Origin: Streptomyces sp. JH34
GTDB taxonomy: Bacteria > Actinomycetota > Actinomycetes > Streptomycetales > Streptomycetaceae
NCBI RefSeq assembly: GCF_029428875.1
Contig: NZ_JAJSOO010000001.1
Location: forward strand, 1,178,001 to 1,242,000
DNA: 64,000 nucleotides
Direction of reading: 5' to 3'
Positions 33,812 to 42,195 of the stretch are shown in pieces (within the stretch, counting starts at the first letter, position 1; each line of letters begins with the position of its first letter). The notes beneath the pieces are model-generated. The model made no database searches. It was not told where the DNA came from and saw only the letters and a program-made list of their open reading frames with translations. Position numbers and translations under genes: made by a program.

Positions 33812-35394
33812 TGCGACTCCTGCCGTCCTTCGGTCCTGGTCCCGGCTCCGGCTCCCGCGGGCTGCTGTCGCAGGGTGGCGGCGCGGGAGGTGAGCTTCCT
33901 GCGGTCGGTCTTGCGGTTGGGGTTGAGCGGAAGTGCGTCCAGGTGGTGGTAGGCCCGGGGAACGACCGCGGCCGGCAGCAGTTCCCGCAGGTGGCGGGCG
34001 AGCCGGGCGGGCGTCACCGGTTCACCGGTGTGGAAGACGGCGAGTTCGACCGTGCCGTCCACGGGCACCGCCACGGTCACCGCGTCCTCGACGCCCGGGC
34101 AGGTGCGTACCGCGGCGTCGACCTCGGCGAGTTCCGTCCGGATGCCGTGCACCTGCACCTGGGCGTCCTGGCGGCCCAGGTAGAGCAGGCCGTCGCCCTC
34201 GGTGCCGCGGACCCGGTCGCCGGTGCGGTAGTAGCGCAGGCCGTCGTGTTCCAGGAAGCGTCCGGTGTCGTCGGCCGGGTCGAGGTAGCCGGGGGTCAGC
34301 TGGGGCCCGGCGATGCACAGTTCGCCCTCGCCGGTGGTGCTGGGCGAGCCGGCCGCGTCCAGCAGCAGTACCGCGTGGCCCGCGTGCACGTCCCCGATCG
34401 GCACCATCCCGTGCAGGTGCCGGTGGCCCGGCCGCCAGCGGTGCGCGGTGACGGTGATGGTCAGTTCGGTCGGTCCGTAGATGTTCTCCAGCACCGTGCC
34501 GGAGGCCGCGGCGGCCCAGTCCTCGGCGTCCCGGCAGCTGAGCGCCTCCCCCGCGAAGAAGCTCCTGCGCAGGGAGGACAGCGCACCGGGGGCGAGGCCG
34601 CCGGTGCGCCGCACCAGGGAGATCGCGCTGGGGGTGGAGAACCACACGGTCAGCCCCTGCTCGGCCACGAACTCGGGCAGGCGCGCGTACTCCCGCGCGG
34701 GGACGGGTACGACGGTGGCTCCGGCCCCCCAGGCGCAGAACAGGTCGAACATCGCGCAGTCGAAGTTGAGGTCGAAGGTCTGCGAGAAGACGTCGTCGGG
34801 GCCGAAGTCGTACCGCTCGTCGAGCAGGGAGAAGTAGTGCGCGGTGTTGGCGTGGGTGACCGGCACCCCCTTGGGCCGTCCGGTGGAGCCGGAGGTGAAC
34901 AGCACGTAGGCGGTGTCGTCCGGGCGGGCGGGCATCGGTGCCTTCAGCACACTGCCGGGGTCGACGGCGAGCGCCGGCATCGGCTGCCCGCCGGGGGCGA
35001 ACAGGGTGGGCAGGGTGACGCCCGCCTCGTGCAGCGCGGTCAGCGCGGGCAGGGCGTCGTCGTCGGCGAGCAGGGCGCCCACCCCGGCGGCCTCGATCAT
35101 CTGCCGGGTGCGGGCGGCGGGGAAGGCCGGCTGCAGGGGGACGACGGTGACCCCGCTGTAGAGGCCGGCCAGCAGACTCGGGTACGCCGACGGCCCCTTG
35201 CCGGCCAGTACGCCCACAACGGGCGGCTGGTCGGGGAGACCGGACAGCAGGGAGCCGGCGAGCAGGAGGGCCCGCTCGTGCAGCTCGCGGTAGGTGAGGG
35301 CGGCGCCGTCGGCCCGCAGCGCGGGCCGGTCGGGCGCCAGGGCCAGCCCGCGCAGGAACCGTCCGGACAGGGCCCCGTCCATGGTGGCGTCCAA
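33808..35394 (-). CDS. vinM-like: Stand-alone adenylation enzyme, probably capping the starter with alanine
   Basis: This is an ANL-family adenylation protein of 528 residues, resembling a free-standing NRPS A domain with no carrier or condensation domain. It has the A3 loop FTSGSTGRPKGV, the A4 region with FDLNFDCAMFD (an Asp for an alpha-amino group), A5 ENIYGPTELT and A8 YRTGDRV. By position and type it matches VinM, which attaches L-alanine to 3-aminoisobutyryl-ACP as a temporary protecting group. Alanine as substrate is inferred from that homology; I did not derive the full specificity code. The annotated start is TTG at 35394; an ATG four codons on (35382) is equally possible. Confidence 0.87.
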   Translation of the reverse strand: MDATMDGALSGRFLRGLALAPDRPALRADGAALTYRELHERALLLAGSLLSGLPDQPPVVGVLAGKGPSAYPSLLAGLYSGVTVVPLQPAFPAARTRQMIEAAGVGALLADDDALPALTALHEAGVTLPTLFAPGGQPMPALAVDPGSVLKAPMPARPDDTAYVLFTSGSTGRPKGVPVTHANTAHYFSLLDERYDFGPDDVFSQTFDLNFDCAMFDLFCAWGAGATVVPVPAREYARLPEFVAEQGLTVWFSTPSAISLVRRTGGLAPGALSSLRRSFFAGEALSCRDAEDWAAAASGTVLENIYGPTELTITVTAHRWRPGHRHLHGMVPIGDVHAGHAVLLLDAAGSPSTTGEGELCIAGPQLTPGYLDPADDTGRFLEHDGLRYYRTGDRVRGTEGDGLLYLGRQDAQVQVHGIRTELAEVDAAVRTCPGVEDAVTVAVPVDGTVELAVFHTGEPVTPARLARHLRELLPAAVVPRAYHHLDALPLNPNRKTDRRKLTSRAATLRQQPAGAGAGTRTEGRQESQ

Positions 35395-35407
35395 GGGGTC
35401 CGTCCCG

Positions 35408-35659
35408 TCAGCTCGTGGTGCGCTGGAGCATGCCCTCGACGGTCTCCCACAGCGCGCCAGCGCTGCGGAAGGTGCCCATCGTCAGCGCGCTGTCACGGAA
35501 GCGCACCTGGTACGCGTCCTCCAGCGTGCCGAGCAGCTGGACCATGCCCAGCGAGTCCAGGCCGAGGTCCTTCAGCTCGTCGTCGGTGGTCAGCGGCTCC
35601 TGCGGGGGCAGGAACGGCAGGAAGGTGCGGAGTATCTGTTCGAACTGGTCGTCCCACAT
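35408..35659 (-). CDS. vinL-like: Discrete acyl carrier protein for starter-unit assembly
   Basis: This is an 83-residue free ACP with the phosphopantetheine site LGLDSLGMVQ (Ser near residue 36) and the usual acidic helices. It lies between the acyltransferase and the two adenylating enzymes in the same operon. By homology to VinL it carries 3-methylaspartyl, then 3-aminoisobutyryl, then alanyl-3-aminoisobutyryl groups before transfer to the loading ACP of the PKS. Confidence 0.92.
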   Translation of the reverse strand: MWDDQFEQILRTFLPFLPPQEPLTTDDELKDLGLDSLGMVQLLGTLEDAYQVRFRDSALTMGTFRSAGALWETVEGMLQRTTS

Positions 35660-35695
35660 GGGCGTGCCTCCTGCGGATAGGGCGGATCGGACGGT

Positions 35696-36631
35696 TCAGG
35701 CGGCGTGTGTACGGCGCCGGGGGGTCATCGCCAGGCGTGGGTGCGCGGCCACGACCTCGAAGGTGCGGGTGGTGCGGGGCACCCGGCCGAAGAGGCTGTC
35801 GGGTCCGGCGACGCACACGCGCCGGACTCCGGCGTCCCGCAGCGCCGTGGTGACGCTCGGCCAGTTCATGGGGTGGTCGAAGCCGTCGAGCAGCATGGTG
35901 CGCAGTTCCGCGCCGGTGTGCAGCACCCTGCCGTCCTGGTCGGCGACGACCGGCAGGGAGGGGTCGGCGAAGGTGTAGCGCGAGACGACCTCGCGTTCCG
36001 CCTTGGCGCGCAGCGGCGCGAACACCGACGCGTGCATGGGTGGACGCATGGTGTAGAGGGGCAGGCTGCCGATGGAGCGCAGCCGCTCCCGCATCCACTC
36101 CACGCGGTGTTCGGCCAGGGAGACCATCCAGAAGCCGTCGTCGATGTGGCAGGAGATCTCGTGCCACTCCCCCGCCTCGTCCAGTTCGGCGAGGATCGGG
36201 TCCAGTTCCTCGCTCGGGGCACGGACGAAGGACAGGGTGACGATGTCCTTGTGGTGTTCGGCGAAGTACGACTCGAGGCACCGCGCGATCTCGGCGGTGA
36301 GCCGGACCGCGTCGGGCAGTTCGAGGGCGCCGGTGTAGGCGAGGGCCGCCTTCTCCCCGAAACTGGGGCCGGCCACGATGTCAGGGGTGACGTCCAGGTG
36401 CTCGGCCGCCCAGTACGCGCTGGCCAGGCAGTTCACGAAGAAGGCGACCTGGGCGGCCTCCGAGTAGTCGCCCTCGGAGCGGCGGAAGGCGTCCACCAGC
36501 GAGTAGCCGAGGGCGTCGTCGGCGACGGCGACCAGCTCCCGGGCCACGGGGTCGGCCACCATGAAGCGGCCCACGTCGGCGAAGGGGACGGGCCCCATGC
36601 CGGGGAACACGAGAGCGGTGTCGTACGCCAT
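35696..36631 (-). CDS. vinK-like: Discrete trans-acting acyltransferase (starter transfer to PKS loading ACP)
   Basis: This 311-residue malonyl-transacylase-fold enzyme has the nucleophile elbow GPSFGEK (catalytic Ser near residue 90) and the His in PPMHASVF. The normal AT motif GHSxG is replaced by GPSFG, as in VinK and its relatives. The segment corresponding to the extender-AT HAFH/YASH box reads MHAS, so this is not an extender-unit AT. VinK moves the alanyl-3-aminoisobutyryl group between the two ACPs; the same job is inferred here because the PKS loading domain is a bare ACP. The ATG at 36631 is preceded by a GGAGG-type site, and this start removes an out-of-place N-terminal extension. 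Confidence 0.9.
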   Translation of the reverse strand: MAYDTALVFPGMGPVPFADVGRFMVADPVARELVAVADDALGYSLVDAFRRSEGDYSEAAQVAFFVNCLASAYWAAEHLDVTPDIVAGPSFGEKAALAYTGALELPDAVRLTAEIARCLESYFAEHHKDIVTLSFVRAPSEELDPILAELDEAGEWHEISCHIDDGFWMVSLAEHRVEWMRERLRSIGSLPLYTMRPPMHASVFAPLRAKAEREVVSRYTFADPSLPVVADQDGRVLHTGAELRTMLLDGFDHPMNWPSVTTALRDAGVRRVCVAGPDSLFGRVPRTTRTFEVVAAHPRLAMTPRRRTHAA

Positions 36632-36696
36632 GGCGGTGTCCCCGCCTCCTCTCACAGTGGTCTGCGACGCCGGGGCCGGCGTCGTGGCGCGGCGTG

Positions 36697-37614
36697 TCAC
36701 AGGCCGGCGAGGAAGTCGGTCAGCACCTCGAAGAACCGGTCGGGTTCCTCCAGGTGCGGCAGGTGGCTGGACTCCTCGAAGATCTCCTGGCGGGCCCCGG
36801 GGACACGGTCCACGTAGGGCTGGACGACAGCCGGGGTGGCTTCGTCGTGGCGCCCGCTCAGGATCAGCGTGGGCGTCCGGATGGTGTCCAGTTCGTCGAC
36901 GATCGACCAGTCCTTCAGGGAGCCGATCACGTGGAACTCGGTCGGGCCGTTCATCGCGTAGTAGACCGTCGGGTCGTTGTAGATCTCCATGAAGGAGGAG
37001 AGGAAGTCGCGGGGCCACGGGGTGAGGCGGCACACGTGGCGGTCGTAGAAGACGCGCATCGCGGCCAGGTACTCCTCGGACTCGTACGTGCCGGCCGCCT
37101 CGTGGCGCACCAGGGTCTCCCGCACGTCCGGCGGCAGCGCGGCCCGCAGCCGCGCCATCTCCTGGAGCCAGATGGGGTAGGAGGCGGGCGCGTTGGCCAC
37201 GACCAGACCGCGCAGGCCGGGGGGCCGGCCCATGGCGTGCCGCGCACACAGCGGACCGCCCCAGGACTGGCCGAACAGGATGTAGTCGTCGGCGATGCCC
37301 AGCTCCCGTACGAGGTTGCCGAGTTCGTCGAGGAACAGGTCGACCGTCCAGAAGTCCGGTGCGCTGTCGGGGAGACGGGTGGAGCCGCCGTTGCCCAGCT
37401 GGTCGTAGTGGACGACGGGCCAGCCGTCCTCGGCGAGGCGGGCGAGCGACAGCAGGTAGTCGTGGGTGCTGCCGGGGCCGCCGTGCACGACGACGACCGC
37501 GGGGCGTCCCGCCCCGAGTTCCCCGGTCACCCGGTACCAGGTCCGGTACTCCCCGAAGGGGACGGTGCCCTTGACGCCGGGTGCGAGACCCTGCGCACTG
37601 GGTTTCGGGGACAC
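36697..37614 (-). CDS. vinJ-like: Alpha/beta-hydrolase amidohydrolase, proline-iminopeptidase type (removes alanyl cap)
   Basis: This 305-residue peptidase S33-type hydrolase has the oxyanion motif HGGPG (near residue 41), the nucleophile GQSWGG (near 112), Asp in SGRHDEATP and His in SSHLPHLEE. VinJ of the vicenistatin pathway is the same kind of enzyme and cleaves the terminal alanyl group from the finished polyketide chain so the amine can close the macrolactam ring. I chose GTG 37614 because AGAGGTGA lies just upstream; GTG 37623 is in frame too. It is the first gene of the eight-gene starter operon and is preceded by LAL-type promoter 3. Confidence 0.9.
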   Translation of the reverse strand: MSPKPSAQGLAPGVKGTVPFGEYRTWYRVTGELGAGRPAVVVVHGGPGSTHDYLLSLARLAEDGWPVVHYDQLGNGGSTRLPDSAPDFWTVDLFLDELGNLVRELGIADDYILFGQSWGGPLCARHAMGRPPGLRGLVVANAPASYPIWLQEMARLRAALPPDVRETLVRHEAAGTYESEEYLAAMRVFYDRHVCRLTPWPRDFLSSFMEIYNDPTVYYAMNGPTEFHVIGSLKDWSIVDELDTIRTPTLILSGRHDEATPAVVQPYVDRVPGARQEIFEESSHLPHLEEPDRFFEVLTDFLAGL

Positions 37615-37729
37615 GCTGATCACCTCTAGTCGGCTGCGGAGTGCGACGGCCGTCCGGTCAGGAGATCCGGCCGGGACCGCGGAGCGTGAGATGCGGGGCG
37701 AACCGTGCTTCCGCCGTGGTCCGCAGCCG

Positions 37730-37775
37730 ACGCTAACCGTCGCCCAGACGTTCGACGGACCCCTAACCGCCCCTA
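37730..37775 (-). promoter_or_regulatory. LAL-type promoter 3, for the starter-unit operon
   Basis: On the minus strand two exact TAGGGG boxes (37775-37770 and 37765-37760) lie 10 bp apart, followed by 24 bp and TAGCGT (37735-37730). The predicted transcript start is about 110 nt before the first gene of the operon. With promoter 4 it forms a back-to-back pair in the divergent gap 37615-37972. Confidence 0.68.
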
Positions 37776-37829
37776 GTGGTACGGGGAGTGACGGGCGCCA
37801 CGGCCGCACCCCTGAGGGGCCCCCGTCAC

Positions 37830-37875
37830 TAGGGGCGCGTAGGGGTGGGCCGCCCCGGGCGCCGCTCCTTAGCGT
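37830..37875 (+). promoter_or_regulatory. LAL-type promoter 4, for the P450 operon
   Basis: On the plus strand TAGGGG (37830-37835) and TAGGGG (37840-37845) are 10 bp apart, then 24 bp, then TAGCGT (37870-37875), identical in spacing and -10 sequence to promoter 3 on the other strand. The P450 start codon is about 90 nt beyond the expected transcript start. A CCCCTGAGGGG palindrome (37809-37819) sits between the two promoters. Confidence 0.68.
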
Positions 37876-37972
37876 GCGGGAAACGGCCGGCGGATCCCGC
37901 GCCGGCGCCGAGCCCGGCGCCCTCCCCCGGGCGGACGGCGCGGCCCGCTCCCTCCCGTGCGAAGAGGACACC

Positions 37973-39205
37973 ATGACTGCACCTGCCGAAGCGGCCGACG
38001 AGGGCACCCTGCCGGAGTTCCCGATGCGCCGGGCCTGCCCCTTCAGTCCGCCGGCCGCCTACACCGAGCTGCGCGAGAACGAACCGGTCTCCCGGGCGAA
38101 GCTGAAGGTCAACGGCAAGCCGACCTGGCTGGTCACCCGCCACGACCTGTACAAGAAGCTGCTCGGCGACGCGCGGGTGAGCGCCAACCTGAAGCTCCCG
38201 GGCTACCCGCTCCAGGTGCCGGTGCCGGACGAGATCCTCCAGTCGGTCCCTCTCACCTTCCTGTCCATGGACCCGCCGGACCACACGGTGCAACGCCGCA
38301 TGCTCGCACCGGAGTTCAGCGTGCGCCGCATGCGCGAGCTGCGCGCCCGGGTGCAGCAGCTCGTGGACGAGCAGATCGACGACATGCTGGCCAAGGGCTG
38401 CGACAGCCCGGTGGACCTCGTCACGGCCCTCGCGCTGCCGGTGCCGTCCCTGGTGATCTGCGAACTGCTCGGCGTCCCCTACGAGGACCACGCCCGGTTC
38501 GAGCAGTGGGCGTGGGCCATCATGAACCACGAGGTCAGCGACGAGGACCGGGGCATGGCCCACTACGAGCTCGACCGGTACGTCGACGGGCTGGTCACCG
38601 CGAAGGAGAGCGAGCCCGGCGACGACATGATCAGCCGGCTGATCGCGTTCAACCGGGAGACCCCCGCGGTGGAGCACTCGGACATCGCCAGCATGTCCAA
38701 GCTGATGCTGGTCACCGGCCACGAGACCACCGCGAACATGATCGCGCTGGGCGTCCTGGCCCTGCTGGAGCACCCGGACCAGCTCGCCGCCGTGCGCGAG
38801 GATCCCGGGCTGATGCCGCGCGCGGTGGAGGAGCTGCTGCGTCTGTTCTCCATCTCGGACGCCGGCACGGCGCGCGTGGCCATGGAGGACATCGAGCTGG
38901 GGGACGTCACCATCCGCGCCGGCGACGGCATCCTGCCGCTGAACAACGCCGCCAACCACGACGAGCAGGTCTTCCCCGACGCGGACCGGCTCGACGTGCG
39001 ACGCGAGGCCCGCAGCCACGTGGCCTTCGGATACGGCGTCCACCAGTGCGTCGGCCAGAACCTGGCCCGGATGGAACTCGACGTCGTCTACTCCACGCTG
39101 CTGCGCCGGGTGCCGACGCTGCGCCTGGCCACGCCGGCCGACGAGCTGCGCTTCAAGGACGACGCCATCGTCTGGGGCCTGTACGAGCTGCCCGTCACCT
39201 GGTGA
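37973..39205 (+). CDS. Cytochrome P450 (tailoring oxidase), first of a tandem pair
   Basis: This soluble bacterial P450 has 410 residues. The oxygen-binding I-helix motif is GHETT, the K-helix ExxR is EELLR, and the haem loop is FGYGVHQCVG with the axial Cys near residue 356. The ATG has GAAGAGG upstream. It is followed after 55 nt by a closely similar P450 and then a ferredoxin, so it probably hydroxylates or otherwise oxidises the macrolactam or its precursor. Substrate and position cannot be read from sequence. The TAGGGG-repeat promoter 4 precedes it. Confidence 0.93.
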   Translation: MTAPAEAADEGTLPEFPMRRACPFSPPAAYTELRENEPVSRAKLKVNGKPTWLVTRHDLYKKLLGDARVSANLKLPGYPLQVPVPDEILQSVPLTFLSMDPPDHTVQRRMLAPEFSVRRMRELRARVQQLVDEQIDDMLAKGCDSPVDLVTALALPVPSLVICELLGVPYEDHARFEQWAWAIMNHEVSDEDRGMAHYELDRYVDGLVTAKESEPGDDMISRLIAFNRETPAVEHSDIASMSKLMLVTGHETTANMIALGVLALLEHPDQLAAVREDPGLMPRAVEELLRLFSISDAGTARVAMEDIELGDVTIRAGDGILPLNNAANHDEQVFPDADRLDVRREARSHVAFGYGVHQCVGQNLARMELDVVYSTLLRRVPTLRLATPADELRFKDDAIVWGLYELPVTW

Positions 39206-39260
39206 CGCCGGACACCTCGATGAGCAACCCCTTCCCCACCGTTCCGTTCGAGAGGCAGCC

Positions 39261-40496
39261 ATGACCCAGTCCGCAGAACCGGCCGACGGGACGGCGTCGC
39301 CGTATCCGCAGTTCCCGATGCGACGCACCTGCCCGTTCAGCGAGCCGGGCGAGTACGCCGGGCTGCGCGCGGACGAGCCCGTGTCGCGCGCCTCGCTCAA
39401 GGTCAACGGCAAGCCGACCTGGCTGGTCACCCGGCACGAGCACGTCAAGCAGGTGCTCGGCGACCCGCGTGTGAGCTCCAATCTGAAGCGTCCCGGCTAC
39501 CCGCACCAGTTCCACATCTCCGAGGAGATGCTGGCCCATGTCCGGCTGATGATGCTGTCCATGGACCCGCCGGACCACACGGCTCAACGCCGGATGCTCA
39601 TACCGGAGTTCACGGCGCGGCGGACGAAGGAGATGCGCCCGCGCATCCAGGAGATCGTCGACGAGCGCATCGACGCCATGCTGGCGGCGGGCGGCCCGGT
39701 GGACCTGGTCCAGGCCCTCGCCCTGCCGGTGCCGTCGCTGACCATCTGTGAACTGCTCGGGGTCCCCTACGGCGACCACGCCCAGTTCGAGGAGTGGTCG
39801 GCGGCCCTCATGAACCACGACCTGACCCCCGAGGAGTACGGGGCGGCGGTGCAGGCCCTGGACATGTACCTCGACAAACTGGTCACCCTCAAGGAGACCG
39901 AGCCGGGCGACGACCTGATCAGCCGGTTCCTGGAGAAGAACCGCACCGAGCAGGCCGCCGACCACGTCGACGTGGTGACCATGGCCCGGATGATGCTGGT
40001 GGGCGGCCACGAGACGACGGCCAACATGATCGCGCTCGGGGTGCTGGCGCTGCTGGAGCACCCGGAGCACATGGCCGAACTCCGGTCCGACGACACGTTG
40101 CTGCCGAACGCGATCGAGGAACTGCTCCGGGTCTTCTCCATCTCGGACTCGGGCACCGCCCGCGTCGCGGTCGAGGACATCGAGGTGGGCGGCGTCACCA
40201 TCCGCGCCGGTGAGGGCATCCTCGCGCTCAACAACGCCGCCGACCACGACGAGACGGTCTTCGCCGACCCGGGCACCCTCGACTTCCACCGCAAGGAGGC
40301 GCGCAGTCATCTCGCCTTCGGGTACGGGATCCACCAGTGCATGGGCGCGAACCTGGCCCGCGCGGAGCTGGAGATCGTGTACAGCACCCTGCTGCGCCGC
40401 GTTCCGGGCCTCCGGCTGGCCGTGCCCGCGGAGGAACTGCGGTACAAGGACGACGCCATGGTCTACGGCGTCTACGAGCTGCCCGTCACCTGGTGA
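39261..40496 (+). CDS. Cytochrome P450 (tailoring oxidase), second of a tandem pair
   Basis: This P450 has 411 residues, with GHETT in the I-helix, EELLR as ExxR and the haem loop FGYGIHQCMG. It resembles the preceding P450 along its whole length (for example both begin with an FPMRR-CPFS segment, share LKVNGKPTWLVTRH, and end in YELPVTW), so the pair looks like a tandem duplication that has since diverged. Start ATG with GAGAGG before it. It is probably co-transcribed with the first P450 and the ferredoxin. A two-step oxidation of one product, or oxidation at two positions, is possible. Confidence 0.93.
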   Translation: MTQSAEPADGTASPYPQFPMRRTCPFSEPGEYAGLRADEPVSRASLKVNGKPTWLVTRHEHVKQVLGDPRVSSNLKRPGYPHQFHISEEMLAHVRLMMLSMDPPDHTAQRRMLIPEFTARRTKEMRPRIQEIVDERIDAMLAAGGPVDLVQALALPVPSLTICELLGVPYGDHAQFEEWSAALMNHDLTPEEYGAAVQALDMYLDKLVTLKETEPGDDLISRFLEKNRTEQAADHVDVVTMARMMLVGGHETTANMIALGVLALLEHPEHMAELRSDDTLLPNAIEELLRVFSISDSGTARVAVEDIEVGGVTIRAGEGILALNNAADHDETVFADPGTLDFHRKEARSHLAFGYGIHQCMGANLARAELEIVYSTLLRRVPGLRLAVPAEELRYKDDAMVYGVYELPVTW

Positions 40497-40522
40497 CGGC
40501 CGATCCGATCGGAATGACTGCC

Positions 40523-40714
40523 ATGCGTGTCACCACGGACCGCGACCGGTGTGTGGGCTCCGGCCAGTGCGCGATGCAGAGCCCCGAGGTCTTCGACCAG
40601 GACGACGACGGTCTCGTCGTCGTCCTCCAGGAGAAGCCGGGGGCGGAACTGCTGGAGGACGTCCACCGTGCGGCGGACCTGTGCCCGTCGCAGTCCATCC
40701 GCGTCACCGGCTGA
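40523..40714 (+). CDS. 3Fe-4S-type ferredoxin
   Basis: This short electron carrier (63 residues) is of the kind that serves Streptomyces P450s. The cysteines lie in CVGSGQC and, near the C-terminus, in CPSQSI; the third position of the usual four-cysteine set is replaced, as in 3Fe-4S ferredoxins. The acidic middle segment is typical. It starts 26 nt after the second P450. I prefer the ATG at 40523, which gives the usual MRVTxDRDRC beginning; ATG 40514 would add three residues. Confidence 0.9.
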   Translation: MRVTTDRDRCVGSGQCAMQSPEVFDQDDDGLVVVLQEKPGAELLEDVHRAADLCPSQSIRVTG

Positions 40715-40733
40715 TCCGCAGCCCGCCTCGACG

Positions 40734-40769
40734 CCGTGGTGCCGTGCGCGACGACGGCCGGCACCACGG
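40734..40769 (+). terminator. GC-rich hairpin after the ferredoxin gene
   Basis: 40734-40744 and 40759-40769 form a perfect 11-bp stem with a 14-nt loop, 20 nt after the ferredoxin stop and 35 nt before the mutase-like gene. It has no T-run. It may reduce read-through into the next gene or protect the upstream transcript. Confidence 0.45.
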
Positions 40770-40803
40770 TGCGCACGACGACGACGACCGAGGACGTGAA
40801 GCC

Positions 40804-42132
40804 GTGGTGACGAACCGACCTCGTTCCGCCGGATCGGGCCCGCCCGTCGAGCCTGTCCACGCACCCGGCGCCCGGCCGGGCCGGCCGTGGCCGACGCGTC
40901 CGTACGCCGGTTCCGGCACCGCGCGGGAGGCCAACAGCCGGTACAAGCAGCTGATCGCGAACGGCACGACGGACCTGTCGGTGGCCTTCGACCTGCCCAC
41001 CCGGGTGGGACGCGACTCGGACGCCCCCGTCGCCTCCGGCGAGGTCGGCAGGACCGGCGTGGCCGTCGACTCCATCGACGACATGCGCGTCCTCCTCGGC
41101 GGTATCCCGCTGGCCGAGGTCTCCACGTCGATGACGGTCGACGCCCCCGCCTCCCTGCTGCTCCTGCTCTACCAACTGGTCGCCGAGGAGCAGGGGGTCG
41201 GCGCCGGTCTGCTGACGGGCGGGAGCCGGAACGACGTGCTGCAGGAGTACATCGCGCGCGGGACGTGCATCTTCCCGCCGAAGCCTTCCCTGCGGCTGAC
41301 CGCGGACGTCTTCACCTACTGCAGGGCCGAGATCCCGCGGTGGGACACGCTCGCGGTCTCCGGCCACCGCATGGCCGAGGCGGGCGCGTCGCCCGCACAG
41401 GAGATCGCGTTCACCCTGGCCGACGGCATCCAGTACGTGCGCGCGGCGGTCGCGGCAGGCGTGGACGTCGACGAATTCGCCCCGCGGCTCTCCTTCTCCT
41501 TCACGACCCGTACGGCACACCGGGGGGCCGCCGGACTCCGTGCCGCACGGCGGATCTGGGCCCGGGTGATGCGGGAGGAGTTCGGGGCGGGGAACCCCGG
41601 GTCCCTGGCGCCGCGGGCCCTGGCGTACGAGACGGACGGGACCGCGGCGGCCTCCTCCGGGTGCCGCGCCGCCGGGGGGACGACCGACGACATCGAGGCG
41701 GCGACGGTCGAACTGATGCGGAGGGTCGAGGACCTCGGCGGGGCCGTCGCGGCCATCGAACACGGCTACCAGGCAGGCGAGATAGACGCCCACGCACGCC
41801 GCGTCGCCCGGGAGACCGGCTCCGGCGTGCGGACCGCCGTCGCAGTGGACCGCCTCCGGCCCGGCGTGCCCGACGCGGCGGAGTCTCCCGAACCTCCCCG
41901 CGTCGCTCCCTCCGTCGAGGTCAGGCAGGCCGAACGCCTCGCCAAACTCCGCGCCTGGCGGGACCAGGACCGCGTGGACCGCCGCCTCGCCGGCGTGCAG
42001 AAGGCTGCGGCCGGGGACGACAACGTGCTGTACCCGATGAAGGACGCCCTGTCCGCCGGGGCGACCGTGGGCGAGGTCTGCGACGCCTTGCGCGAGATCT
42101 GGGGCACGCACACCCCCGGCGGACCCTGCTGA
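40804..42132 (+). CDS. Methylmalonyl-CoA mutase-like protein with shortened catalytic barrel
   Basis: This 442-residue protein clearly aligns with the large-subunit barrel of methylmalonyl-CoA mutases. RPWPTRPYAG, LSVAFDLPTRVGRDSD, VAVDSIDDMRVLL, STSMTVDAPA, FPPKPSLRLTADVF, SGHRMAEAGAS and FTLADGIQYVRA all have close counterparts. After FAPRLSF the alignment breaks. The part that should contain TSGWS-LTAQ, the substrate-contacting HTNALDEA segment and the DPWGGS motif is missing (roughly 65-90 residues) and is replaced by a short Ala/Gly/Ser-rich stretch; the C-terminal helical part then resumes. There is no B12 domain. The frame is intact. It is unlikely to be an active mutase by itself. Start GTG 40804 or 40807. 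Confidence 0.8.
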   Translation: MVTNRPRSAGSGPPVEPVHAPGARPGRPWPTRPYAGSGTAREANSRYKQLIANGTTDLSVAFDLPTRVGRDSDAPVASGEVGRTGVAVDSIDDMRVLLGGIPLAEVSTSMTVDAPASLLLLLYQLVAEEQGVGAGLLTGGSRNDVLQEYIARGTCIFPPKPSLRLTADVFTYCRAEIPRWDTLAVSGHRMAEAGASPAQEIAFTLADGIQYVRAAVAAGVDVDEFAPRLSFSFTTRTAHRGAAGLRAARRIWARVMREEFGAGNPGSLAPRALAYETDGTAAASSGCRAAGGTTDDIEAATVELMRRVEDLGGAVAAIEHGYQAGEIDAHARRVARETGSGVRTAVAVDRLRPGVPDAAESPEPPRVAPSVEVRQAERLAKLRAWRDQDRVDRRLAGVQKAAAGDDNVLYPMKDALSAGATVGEVCDALREIWGTHTPGGPC

Positions 42133-42172
42133 ACCGCCCGCAGGCGGGCCGGGCCCCCGGGCCGGGTGGTTC
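42131..42172. terminator. Bidirectional hairpin between convergent genes
   Basis: GAACCGCCCG (42131-42140) pairs with CGGGTGGTTC (42163-42172), with one G-T wobble and a GC-rich inner palindrome. It begins at the stop codon of the mutase-like gene and ends 24 nt before the stop of the convergent SDR. Confidence 0.5.
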
Positions 42173-42195
42173 TCACCGCACCGGCGCGGGACGCC

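Noticed and set aside
32285..35394. Non-ribosomal peptide synthetase reading of the two adenylating enzymes
   Set aside because: There are no condensation, carrier or thioesterase domains in either protein. Both are stand-alone ligases that fit the starter-capping scheme.
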